A stretch of DNA of 64,000 nucleotides from Pedobacter sp. PLR (GTDB lineage: Bacteria > Bacteroidota > Bacteroidia > Sphingobacteriales > Sphingobacteriaceae), in the NCBI RefSeq assembly GCF_026239675.1, contig NZ_JAPIVQ010000005.1, positions 1-64,000 of the forward strand, in the 5' to 3' direction. The notes below the pieces were generated by a model that worked only from the letters and a program-made list of their open reading frames with translations, was not told the origin of the DNA and did no database searches. A program made the position numbers and the translations under genes. Below, piece by piece: positions 45,316-54,107 of the stretch. Each line of letters starts with the position of its first letter. Position 1 is the stretch's first letter.

Positions 45316-45663
45316 TCAAACAAAGTTTTTATGTTTATTTAGTATTTTCATCCGCTCTTCAGCTTCTTTTCTAATTTCCATAACTGTTTTTTTTCTTGAA
45401 GCAATGATCCACTTCTTAAGATCGGATTTATTAAAGTATAGTCTTTTGCCTGGTTTGCTTACCGGGATCTCCTGTCTGCTTACTTTTGTGTATAGTGCGG
45501 GAACAGTGACTTTCAGAAATTCGGAAGCTTCCTCAATCGTTAAAAGTTCATTATCGTTGGGATCCTTCGGCTGTAAATCCTGAAGTAATTCTTCAATATG
45601 CTCTACTTTCTCAAATAGGATTCTGATTACTTCGGGAAGTTTTTCAAAACTAAATGGTTCCAT
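45316..45663 (-). CDS. Excisionase-family helix-turn-helix protein
   Basis: 115 residues. An N-terminal coiled region (residues 5-30, LPEVIRILFEKVEHIEELL) precedes an HTH_17/excisionase domain at about 40-90 (LLTIEEASEFLKVTVPALYTKV then PVSKPGKRLYFNKSDLKKWI). This is the small DNA-binding fold of Xis and MerR-type proteins, widespread beside mobile elements of Bacteroidota, where it probably helps recombination or regulates the element. Confidence 0.85.
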   Translation of the reverse strand: MEPFSFEKLPEVIRILFEKVEHIEELLQDLQPKDPNDNELLTIEEASEFLKVTVPALYTKVSRQEIPVSKPGKRLYFNKSDLKKWIIASRKKTVMEIRKEAEERMKILNKHKNFV

Positions 45664-46881
45664 GGGTAGAATTCCTCTTTTTTGTTTTCACAGTCTATTC
45701 TGTTGATTACAATAATTGCCAATTTAAAATACAGGAAGTCCCACATGGGATAAATAGATTAGATTTTCGCAGATGTACACAGGTAACTTATAAGAAGAAG
45801 CTTATTGAGGATGGCGCATTGATCACCTCCGGAATGCATAGACCAGCTATTCCCTGAAAATTTGGTCACTAATAAAGAATGGGATTATGATTGTCTGTTC
45901 TGAGTCTTTATTGATAAATTTTTGATAATAAATATATTACATTGCATTTGATCTCTTCTAGTTAGTTTATTATTCACTGTCTATTATAATTCAAATGCAA
46001 TGTGTATTACTTAATTTGCGTTTTGGAGGACTCTTTTTTTTCTAACTATTCAATATTGTATAACGATCTCTTCGCTGTTAACTTCTCCCTCTGATATGCT
46101 ATTCTTCGGTACAAATGTAACCGGAGCCTCGTACGGTTCTTCCTTTTTCTCTGGTCACCTCGTTTATCAAAAAACCTTAGGATTCGCGGGACCATACCTT
46201 TTAGGGAAATCGGGAGAATTATGTACTATGATAAATCAGTGATAGAAAAATATTGAAAGGGTAACACAAAGCCCATGATAATTTTGTAATGAGCTTAGTT
46301 AATTTAAATTTCTAAACATAAAGCAATATATAAGATAACATATGTTTGAGCTAGGCTTTTTCTGTACGTTCTATAAATATTACAAATTTTGCATAAAACA
46401 TCTTCTATGAAAAGTCATTTTACTCAATCAAACAAATAGGTTAATAATCCATTAAAAAAAGAGAATAATTCATTGTTCTATGGGAATAAAGAGAATAATT
46501 TAGTCTTTCTGAAACCAAATAGAATCTTAACACAATGGAGTTTTTTTTAGCCTCTTGATATTACTGTCTTTTTTTTCAAAGCAATATCCAGACAGTAATA
46601 GTGAATCCATTCATGAAAACATCTGAGGCCATTTTGACGATCTTATGATCTTGCGCTTTGGAATGTTTATCAACTGGTGACCAGTAGCTTTACGTGGAAC
46701 AGAGATTGGCTGGAGTAGAGGCGGTACTATACATGTTGAGGATTAATAAAGTTTTTCTATGAGGGTTTCGTGATTTTAAAAATATATTACCATTTTTTTT
46801 AAAACCAAAATTAAGTGATGTTTTTCTCTCAAATAACAATAATATTCATGATTCAGGCACAGCGTGCCGACTTAAAGGTGA
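45664..46881. other. Gene-poor region with possible coding relics
   Basis: About 1.2 kb with no convincing gene. A 67-codon plus frame (45654-45857) overlaps the HTH start and has no other support. On the minus strand at 46050-46154 a start-less frame reads like protein (EEPYEAPVTFVPKNS) but is closed upstream by a stop. Near 46646-46715 a plus frame reads DLALWNVYQLVTSSF and then ends. An inverted repeat ATTACTGTC / GACAGTAAT lies at 46560-46568 and 46591-46599. It is probably decayed accessory DNA, followed by the FecI promoter region. Confidence 0.45.
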
Positions 46882-47451
46882 ATGGTAATGGGAAAAATTG
46901 ACAACTTAAGGGATGATGAATTACTTGTTTTATTAAAGCAGGATAATGAAGAAGCATTTACGCTCTTATACCAGAGGTATTGGAAGCGTATGCTTCATAA
47001 AGTTGTATTTAAGCTGTTGTCAGAGGCTGATGCGGAAGAGATTGTACAGGATGCATTTCTCGACATCTGGAGAAATAGACATAAGCTACAAATTCATAAT
47101 ACTTTTCATACCTATATCGCTGCAATAGTTCGTTACAAGATCATGGCAAAAATGGCAGGCAATAAGAAGCTTGTATATGATCATGTTGAAGAAATAAATC
47201 AATTGAATGTGATTGATGATTCCACACAGCAATGGATCGAATTCTCTAATCTTCAGCGCGAAATTGAAATGTCTGTTAAGGCGCTCCCCGAAAAATGTCA
47301 GCTCGTATTCAGGATGAGTAGGGAATCCGGTTTAACCAATAAGCAAATTGCGAATAATCTTGGCCTATCTCAAAAAAATATCGAAGCCCATATCAGCAGG
47401 GCGTTAAAATTTTTAAGAACCTCAATTGGTCAATTTCTATTTTTTCTTTAA
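46882..47451 (+). CDS. FecI-like ECF sigma factor of the PUL
   Basis: 189 residues (start ATG at 46882 or 46888). Sigma region 2 lies at about 18-85 (FTLLYQRYWKRML, ADAEEIVQDAFLDIWRNR) and region 4 at about 125-180 (LPEKCQLVFRMSRESG, NKQIANNLGLSQKNIEAHI). This is the Bacteroidota FecI group that works with a FecR anti-sigma factor and an STN-bearing SusC. It starts the PUL: FecR follows after 64 bases, then susC. A broken second copy of this gene lies at 58029-58210. Confidence 0.93.
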   Translation: MVMGKIDNLRDDELLVLLKQDNEEAFTLLYQRYWKRMLHKVVFKLLSEADAEEIVQDAFLDIWRNRHKLQIHNTFHTYIAAIVRYKIMAKMAGNKKLVYDHVEEINQLNVIDDSTQQWIEFSNLQREIEMSVKALPEKCQLVFRMSRESGLTNKQIANNLGLSQKNIEAHISRALKFLRTSIGQFLFFL

Positions 47452-47515
47452 TTTTTTTAATAGTCATATAGGGTAGTCGCATAGTTTTAGACACTATGTA
47501 AGAAAGGCCTGGGTT

Positions 47516-48673
47516 ATGACACCAATTAGTAGATCGGATTTGAATCGGTTAGCAGATAAATGGCTAAAAGGTACACTTACCCCTAAAGAAAAAGAAATAC
47601 TTGATAAGTGGTATGATCTGGAAACAGCTGAACCTTTGCAATGGACAGGCGGCGACGAGTCAGAAGAGGAGTTGAACATCCGTTTATTCAGCAATATTAA
47701 AAATGGAAGACAGGATACGCGGGTTTTAAAAATAAGATGGAGCATAGCCGTAGCTGCCAGCTTGTTACTTTTCTACAGCATTGCCTATTTCTATTCTCCA
47801 GGGACAAAAGATAAAAATAAAAAAGAGCAGATCACAAATGCGGGTTCGATTCATCCAGGGACCAATAAGGCGATATTGACCCTGGCTAATGGAGAAAAGA
47901 TTAGTTTAAACGATTCAATAAGCGGACAGGTTGCGCTCCAGTCTGGCATGGAGATTACTAAAACAGCAAATGGAGCATTGGTATATGAAATAGTAAATAG
48001 TATCTCAAATGAAAATGCTGCGCTTCAATACAATACCATTGAAGCACCTTTGGGGGGACAATGGCAGGTTGTTTTACCGGATGGCTCACATGTTTGGCTA
48101 AATGCAAAATCAAGTCTGAAGTACCCTGTAAAGTTTGCTGGCGGGGAGAGGAAAGTAGAGTTGCATGGTGAAGCGTATTTTGAGATTGCTAAAGTAAAGG
48201 GAATTCCTTTCCGCGTACAAAGCAACAATCAGGTGATAGAAGTCTTGGGTACGCATTTCAATGTGAATGCTTATTCGGATGAAGCATCGACTATAACAAC
48301 ACTTATTGAAGGATCTGTAAAGGTATCTGCCACCTTTCTAAATAATAAACTGTCTAAGGATCTTATTTTACAACCAAACGAGCAATCTATACTATCACAA
48401 AAAGACGTTCAGGTTATCTCTGTGGATGCCGGATCCGCCATCGCATGGAAAAACGGACTGTTTTTATTGGAAGATGAAGGCTTGGAAAGCATCATGCGAA
48501 GGATTTCCAGGTGGTATGATGTAGAGGTGGTGTATAAGGATGTAGACAAAACAATCCAGTTTGGAGGTAGTGTGTCGCGTTACGAGAATGTTGCTCAGGT
48601 CCTGGATAAACTTGAATTAGCCGGCGGGGTCCACTTTAAAATAGAGGGAAGGAGGATCATTGTAATGAAATAA
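47516..48673 (+). CDS. FecR family anti-sigma factor
   Basis: 385 residues. A cytoplasmic N-terminal part (1-72) binds the sigma factor, one membrane helix follows (about 74-93, WSIAVAASLLLFYSIAYFY), and a periplasmic FecR domain (about 170-270, LPDGSHVWLNAKSSLKYPVKF and VEVLGTHFNVNAY-like) ends in a C-terminal DUF4974-type STN-contacting domain (VHFKIEGRRIIVMK). It holds FecI until the SusC STN domain reports substrate uptake. The C-terminal tail is the part also found as a relic at 59535-59621. Confidence 0.92.
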   Translation: MTPISRSDLNRLADKWLKGTLTPKEKEILDKWYDLETAEPLQWTGGDESEEELNIRLFSNIKNGRQDTRVLKIRWSIAVAASLLLFYSIAYFYSPGTKDKNKKEQITNAGSIHPGTNKAILTLANGEKISLNDSISGQVALQSGMEITKTANGALVYEIVNSISNENAALQYNTIEAPLGGQWQVVLPDGSHVWLNAKSSLKYPVKFAGGERKVELHGEAYFEIAKVKGIPFRVQSNNQVIEVLGTHFNVNAYSDEASTITTLIEGSVKVSATFLNNKLSKDLILQPNEQSILSQKDVQVISVDAGSAIAWKNGLFLLEDEGLESIMRRISRWYDVEVVYKDVDKTIQFGGSVSRYENVAQVLDKLELAGGVHFKIEGRRIIVMK

Positions 48674-48681
48674 AATTACTC

Positions 48682-48750
48682 ATAAGGGTAATGACCATAA
48701 GGGCTGAAAGTGCTACCAACACTTCCAGCCAGATGTTATGGTTACCCTAT
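48682..48750 (+). promoter_or_regulatory. Structured hairpin between fecR and susC1
   Basis: An inner stem GGCTGAAAGTG / CACTTCCAGCC (48702-48712 and 48720-48730) pairs at 10 of 11 positions. An outer stem continues ACCATAA with TTATGGT (48694-48700, 48736-48742) and GGGTA with TACCC (48686-48690, 48743-48747). AAAAATTTTG follows. It could end the sigma/anti-sigma transcript, attenuate susC, or be a regulatory RNA target. A paralogous hairpin precedes the second susC. Confidence 0.6.
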
Positions 48751-48801
48751 AAAAATTTTGCTGAAAACTATTAACCGGAAATAACCAAAACAACCAAATA
48801 T

Positions 48802-51800
48802 ATGATTTTTTATAATCTCATCAGGCATGGGTTGTACACTCGTATGCCTATGCAAATTTTCCGAATTATGAAGATAATCACCATCATAATTACGATTTCT
48901 TTAATGCAGGTGAGTGCTGCTGGCTTTGGTCAGAAAATCACCTTGCAAAAGAGCAATACGAATCTAAAATTTTTTTTTACAGAAATAAGAAAACAGACCG
49001 GGTATACCGTAGTGTACCAGAGCAATCTTGTCAAACGAGCAGGAAATCTTGATGTGAAGCTTAAAAATGCTTCCTTAGAGACTGCCTTGAGCCAGGTGCT
49101 TACCGGAAATATGCTGTCGTTTATCATTAAGGATAAAACTGTTATTATCCAAAAAGGATTACCGTCAATTTTATATCGGAGTCAGGATAATTTTAAGTTT
49201 ATTATCGTTAAAGGTAAAGTGACAGATGAACAGGGGAAGCCAATACCCGGTGTTACTGTTATGGTTAAAGGAAAGGATAAAGGTGCCATTACAGACGCGA
49301 ATGGTATATTTTCCATCAATGTTGCATCGGATGATGTGCTGGTCATCTCTAATATCAGTTTTCAAACTCAGGAAATAAGGGTAAATGATAAAAAGGAATT
49401 TAATATTGTCCTTAAGGAAAGTCAGCAGAATCTTGGAGAGGTGGTGGTAGTAGGCTATGGTACTCAGAAAAGAACTGATTTAACTGGTGCTGTTTCCAGC
49501 ATAAATTCCAGCCAGATCGAAAATAAAGCAGTATCTAACCCATTGGAGTTACTTAGGGGGACAGTCGCGGGCTTTAATACCAATATGAATACCACTGCAA
49601 AAGGTGGCGGCAGTATGGAGATCAGAGGTAAAAAATCCCTCAAAGCAAGCAATGATCCACTGATTGTGGTAGATGGGGTCATTTATAATGGTGCGCTTGA
49701 TGACATCAATCCCAATGATATTGAGACCATAGATTTATTAAAAGATGGAAGTGCAGCTGCCGTATACGGCTCTAGAGCAGCCTCAGGAGTCATGGCCATC
49801 ACGACAAAAAAAGGCAAGACTGGAAAACCTGTGATCAATTTTGATATGAAGGTGGGCTTAACTCAGGTGCTTCATAAACAGGACGTTTTCAACAAGGACG
49901 AGTATCTTTTGGCACATGGGGAGGCACAACGTTCTTTAAATGGATATACCAGGCCTCAATATTATTACCAAGATCCGCGCGATTTACCTGCGGGAGTGGA
50001 TTTGACTACGTGGTTAGGTGGACAGGCTGGTGATCCTGTTAACATATGGCTAACCGACCGGCTTAAATTACAGGAGATTGAAAGGCAAAATTATCTGGCC
50101 GGGAATAGTATAAATTGGATGGATAAGGTTTTTCAAACTGGACTTCGCCAGGAATACAATGGGAGTGTCTCGGGCAAGTCTGATATGTTTAGTTATTACT
50201 GGTCCCTGGGTTCTACAAATAATGAAGGAATAGTTGTAGGAGACAAGTACAAGACAATACGTTCGAGATTGAATTTGTCTGCTGATATCACCAAATTTCT
50301 GCAAATAGGAATGAATACCCAGTTTGCAAATAGAGATGATACCACAAATCCTGCCGATTGGGATAATGTTGTCGGTTTAAGTCCTTATGGAAGTTACAAT
50401 AATCCTGATGGAACGATAAAATGGTTTCCTCATGATGATAACTTATCCATGAATCCATTTATTAATTCTGCAGCTGATCTGTTAAATACCAATCAAAACA
50501 TTGTTGCCAATTTGTTCGCTAATGTAAAGCTACCTTTTGGTATTAAATATCAGCTTTCATTTAACAACAGGATGGCCTGGTCAAAAAACTATATTTTCTA
50601 CGGGAAAGACACCTACAACGGCAGACCCTTGCCATCCAGTATTCCGGGTATTAATCTTTCGGGTTCAGCATCAAGAAATGATGGCTCAACTTCTTCCTGG
50701 CAGATAGACAATATCCTGACCTGGGGTAAAACCTTTGCCGGTGTACATCGGTTGGATTTAACTGGTTTGATCAATGCGGAGAAAAACAGAGGATGGAGTG
50801 GTACTACTGCAACTTCTCAGTTCTCGCCTTCAGATGCATTAGGTTACCATGATCTGGGTGTTGGCGCCCAGATAAAACTGACAACTACGAACAGTGATAG
50901 TTATAGTACTGGGGACGCAATGATGCTAAGGGCCAATTATGCGTATGACAATAAGTATCTGCTAACTGCATCTATACGCAGGGATGGTTTCTCTGCTTTT
51001 GGGACGAAAAATCCAAGGGCTGTTTTTCCTGCTCTGGCCGCTGCATGGAGAATCTCTAATGAAGGATTCATGAATAAGGTAGATTGGATCAGTGATTTAA
51101 AATTAAGACTGTCATACGGGATCAATGGAAATAGAAGTATACCAATTTATGGAGCCTTAGCCTCAGTCTCAGATTCAAAGATCATTATTGACGGAGTGAC
51201 TGCAATAGCGATAACGAATAATAGCCTTGCTAATGAAGATTTGCGTTGGGAAAGAACCACTGCTTATAACACTGGACTTGATTTTGGGATTTTTAATAAT
51301 AGAATAGAAGGAACTATTGAAGCCTATTATATGTCAACTAAAGATTTGCTTTTGGACAGAAGTCTTCCCTCTATCACAGGATACAGATCGGTTTTATCAA
51401 ATCTTGGGGAAGTAACCAACAGGGGCTTTGAGCTAACTTTGACTTCAAAGAATATTGAGGCTAAAAATATAAAATGGTCATCACAGATCGTGCTTTCTGC
51501 AAACAGAAATGAGATAAAGCATTTGTATGGAAATATGGTAGATGTGAAAGATGCAAATGGGGTGGTAACTGGTCGAAAAGAGGCTGATGACGATGCCAAT
51601 GGATGGTATATCGGGCATGCCATAGATCAGATTTATGGTTACAAGGTAACGGGTGTTTGGCAGGAGAATGAAAAGGATGATGCAGCTAAATATGGCAGAA
51701 AGCCCGGAGATGTTAAAATCCAGGATATTACAAATGTAAATGGTGTCACTGCAATCACCGACATTGACCGGGTTTTTCAAGGCTACAGAGATCCGCGTTT

Positions 51801-52236
51801 TAAAATAGGTTTGAGAAATGATTTTACCATTTATGATAATTTTATGGTGTCTTTCTTTCTCCGTGCAGATCTTGGTCATTATTCAAGCAACAGTAATTAT
51901 TTACATCCTCAAACCGGTTACTACTATGATCGTTTGAATAGCTATAAGTATGATTACTGGACCCCTGAAAATCCAATTAATGATGCAGCGAGATTGAATT
52001 CAGGATACAATCCTGCACCCACCATGTGGAGGAGATCATCTTTTGTCAGACTTCAGGACCTGACTCTGGCCTATAAGTTTCCAGGTAAATTGACTTCTAA
52101 ACTGCATGTTCAGAATGCCCGTGTCTTTTTAAATGTAAATAATGTTTACACCGTTTCAGATTGGGATTTCTGGGATCCTGAAACAAAAGGGCCTACTCCA
52201 AGAATTGCCACCCTAGGCGTTAATTTCAGTTTCTAA
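48802..52236 (+). CDS. SusC/RagA TonB-dependent glycan transporter with STN signalling domain
   Basis: 1144 residues. A long N-terminal signal region (to about 43) is followed by an STN domain (about 45-115, LKFFFTEIRKQTGYTVVYQ), a carboxypeptidase-regulatory-like domain (133-215, VKGKVTDEQGKPIPGVTV), the plug (about 230-335, with IETIDLLKDGSAAAVYGSRAA, read to 20) and a beta-barrel ending VNFSF. It imports glycan oligosaccharides through the outer membrane using TonB energy with the SusD lid. The STN domain should contact FecR and switch on the FecI sigma encoded just upstream. It forms an operon with susD (4 bases). Confidence 0.95.
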   Translation: MIFYNLIRHGLYTRMPMQIFRIMKIITIIITISLMQVSAAGFGQKITLQKSNTNLKFFFTEIRKQTGYTVVYQSNLVKRAGNLDVKLKNASLETALSQVLTGNMLSFIIKDKTVIIQKGLPSILYRSQDNFKFIIVKGKVTDEQGKPIPGVTVMVKGKDKGAITDANGIFSINVASDDVLVISNISFQTQEIRVNDKKEFNIVLKESQQNLGEVVVVGYGTQKRTDLTGAVSSINSSQIENKAVSNPLELLRGTVAGFNTNMNTTAKGGGSMEIRGKKSLKASNDPLIVVDGVIYNGALDDINPNDIETIDLLKDGSAAAVYGSRAASGVMAITTKKGKTGKPVINFDMKVGLTQVLHKQDVFNKDEYLLAHGEAQRSLNGYTRPQYYYQDPRDLPAGVDLTTWLGGQAGDPVNIWLTDRLKLQEIERQNYLAGNSINWMDKVFQTGLRQEYNGSVSGKSDMFSYYWSLGSTNNEGIVVGDKYKTIRSRLNLSADITKFLQIGMNTQFANRDDTTNPADWDNVVGLSPYGSYNNPDGTIKWFPHDDNLSMNPFINSAADLLNTNQNIVANLFANVKLPFGIKYQLSFNNRMAWSKNYIFYGKDTYNGRPLPSSIPGINLSGSASRNDGSTSSWQIDNILTWGKTFAGVHRLDLTGLINAEKNRGWSGTTATSQFSPSDALGYHDLGVGAQIKLTTTNSDSYSTGDAMMLRANYAYDNKYLLTASIRRDGFSAFGTKNPRAVFPALAAAWRISNEGFMNKVDWISDLKLRLSYGINGNRSIPIYGALASVSDSKIIIDGVTAIAITNNSLANEDLRWERTTAYNTGLDFGIFNNRIEGTIEAYYMSTKDLLLDRSLPSITGYRSVLSNLGEVTNRGFELTLTSKNIEAKNIKWSSQIVLSANRNEIKHLYGNMVDVKDANGVVTGRKEADDDANGWYIGHAIDQIYGYKVTGVWQENEKDDAAKYGRKPGDVKIQDITNVNGVTAITDIDRVFQGYRDPRFKIGLRNDFTIYDNFMVSFFLRADLGHYSSNSNYLHPQTGYYYDRLNSYKYDYWTPENPINDAARLNSGYNPAPTMWRRSSFVRLQDLTLAYKFPGKLTSKLHVQNARVFLNVNNVYTVSDWDFWDPETKGPTPRIATLGVNFSF

Positions 52237-52240
52237 CTTA

Positions 52241-54019
52241 ATGTTAATTCGTATGAAAAATAATTATAAAGTACCGGCAATGCTATCAATATTTGGTTTA
52301 TTGCTGCTGGGTTCTTGCAAAAAAAGCTTTTTGACGCCTAATCCACTTTCCATTTTTACACCTGAAAACACGTATGTCGATAAGGGTTCTATGATTGCTT
52401 TGTTAAATACCAGTCGGGTAAAATTGAGAAATGAATTTCTTAATGATAATCCGTTGATATCCACAGAGTATAATGCTTCTGATCTGACTGTTAATGGTGA
52501 AACCGCACCACAATCTTTAAAGGATTTTGATACACAGCTAACCCCGAATGGTGCCGGAAATTCAAAGATTCTGGATAATTCAGATAGTGGCGGTGAGTCT
52601 TCATACTGGTCTGCAGCCTGGGATGCGGTGAAAGCGGCCAATATTGTGATCACCCGTCATTCACAGGCTAAATATTCAAGCGAAGCAGATAAAAATGAGA
52701 TTTTGTCTGAAGGGTATTTTCATCGTGCCTATTGGTATTATAGAATAGTCAATCAATACGGTGATGTGCCTTTGTTGTTAGAGGAAATCACTAAACCTAC
52801 GTTAGACCTGCAGACTTCTTCAAGGAAGAGAATTCTGCGAAAAATGATGGCGGATATGGAGTTTGCAGTAAAGTGGTTACCAGTAAATGCACCACGTGGT
52901 GCGGTTAACCGCGCTGCAGGATATCACCTTTTAACTAAAATATACCTTTGCCTTGGTATGTTTGATCAGGCAATATCAGCTGCAAATGAAGTGATCAATA
53001 AGTCTGGACTTGCGCTAATGACAAACCGTTTTGGAGTTGATAAGGCGAATCCGAAATACAATGTTTTATGGGATTTATTTAGAAAGCAAAATATAAGCCT
53101 GGCCGAAAATACAGAAGGTATACTGATAGGACAGGATCGGTACCAGGTAGTTGGTGGAACGGCGAGCGGATCTCAACGTACACGGACTTATGGACCTTTG
53201 TGGACAGGCATAACCGGAACAACAAGAAATCTGGGAGATCCACAGTATGTTTATCTGTTAAGAGGAATTGCCAGATCAAGGCCTTCGGTTAGTTTGGCCT
53301 ATGGCATTTGGGCTAATAGCAGCGGTGATTACAGACACACCTGGCCAAACTGGTTTCCCATGGATAGTTTGAAATATAACAATCCGGCAAATCCTGCTCA
53401 ATTCAATAAACCTATTCCTAAGTCTGCGGTTACAGATACTATTCGCTGCTGGTTCCCATTTCAATATTATAAAATTGTAGTTCCTGACGAGGTAAACAGC
53501 CCTTTGATCAGCAATGATGCAAGAGGGGGCTATACTGATGTATATATTTTCAGACTTGCGGAGACTTATTTGTTGAGGGCTGAAGCTTATTATTGGAAGA
53601 ACCTAATGAGCAATGCAGCAGATGACATTAATGCGGTTAGGAGAAGGGCCAATGCGCCATTGATCGGTCCGGCCGATGTCACCATGGATTATATTTTAGA
53701 TGAAAGGGCGAGAGAGCTGTTTACAGAAGAGCCCCGAAAAACTGAGCTTACCAGAATTGCTTTTATCATGGCAGATCAGGGAAAAAATGGCTACAGTACG
53801 GGGAATATTGATAAGAAAAACTATTTCTATGATCGGGTGATGGCTGCAAATAATTTTTATGGCGGGAAGCTTGTCGCTGGAGGAATCCCGTTTAAAATGA
53901 GTCCGTTTCACATGCTTTGGCCAATTCCACAGTCAAATATTAATGCCAATACAGGTGGTCAAATTAACCAAAACCTCGGGTATACGGGTAGCGAAAGTAA
54001 TGTTGCACCACTAGAATAA
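52241..54019 (+). CDS. RagB/SusD family outer-membrane glycan-binding lipoprotein
   Basis: 592 residues; the ATG at 52253 (MKNNYKVPAMLSIFG) is the likely start. A lipoprotein signal with lipobox LLGSCKK (Cys at about 22 from that start) anchors it. SusD-type features are a TPR-like helical core (EGYFHRAYWYYRIVNQYGDVPLL) and the C-terminal AETYLLRAEAYYW followed by DINAVRRRANAP and ILDERARELFTEE. It sits over the SusC barrel and binds the glycan at the surface. It is co-transcribed with susC1. Confidence 0.95.
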   Translation: MLIRMKNNYKVPAMLSIFGLLLLGSCKKSFLTPNPLSIFTPENTYVDKGSMIALLNTSRVKLRNEFLNDNPLISTEYNASDLTVNGETAPQSLKDFDTQLTPNGAGNSKILDNSDSGGESSYWSAAWDAVKAANIVITRHSQAKYSSEADKNEILSEGYFHRAYWYYRIVNQYGDVPLLLEEITKPTLDLQTSSRKRILRKMMADMEFAVKWLPVNAPRGAVNRAAGYHLLTKIYLCLGMFDQAISAANEVINKSGLALMTNRFGVDKANPKYNVLWDLFRKQNISLAENTEGILIGQDRYQVVGGTASGSQRTRTYGPLWTGITGTTRNLGDPQYVYLLRGIARSRPSVSLAYGIWANSSGDYRHTWPNWFPMDSLKYNNPANPAQFNKPIPKSAVTDTIRCWFPFQYYKIVVPDEVNSPLISNDARGGYTDVYIFRLAETYLLRAEAYYWKNLMSNAADDINAVRRRANAPLIGPADVTMDYILDERARELFTEEPRKTELTRIAFIMADQGKNGYSTGNIDKKNYFYDRVMAANNFYGGKLVAGGIPFKMSPFHMLWPIPQSNINANTGGQINQNLGYTGSESNVAPLE

Positions 54020-54107
54020 AACCAACCGGAGAACCCAGGCTGCTTAGGTAATTAAAATTATTTCGGTCTGGGTATATCCTGAACAATTATTAAAATCAAA
54101 TTGAAAT

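Noticed and set aside
45654..45857. 67-codon plus frame after the excisionase-like gene
   Set aside because: Overlaps the HTH start in antisense, has no recognisable pattern and lies in decayed DNA; mentioned only in the region entry.
46125..46160. CGTACGGTTCT word like the 3' part of a group II intron
   Set aside because: The partner half of domain V is missing and there is no reverse transcriptase gene nearby.
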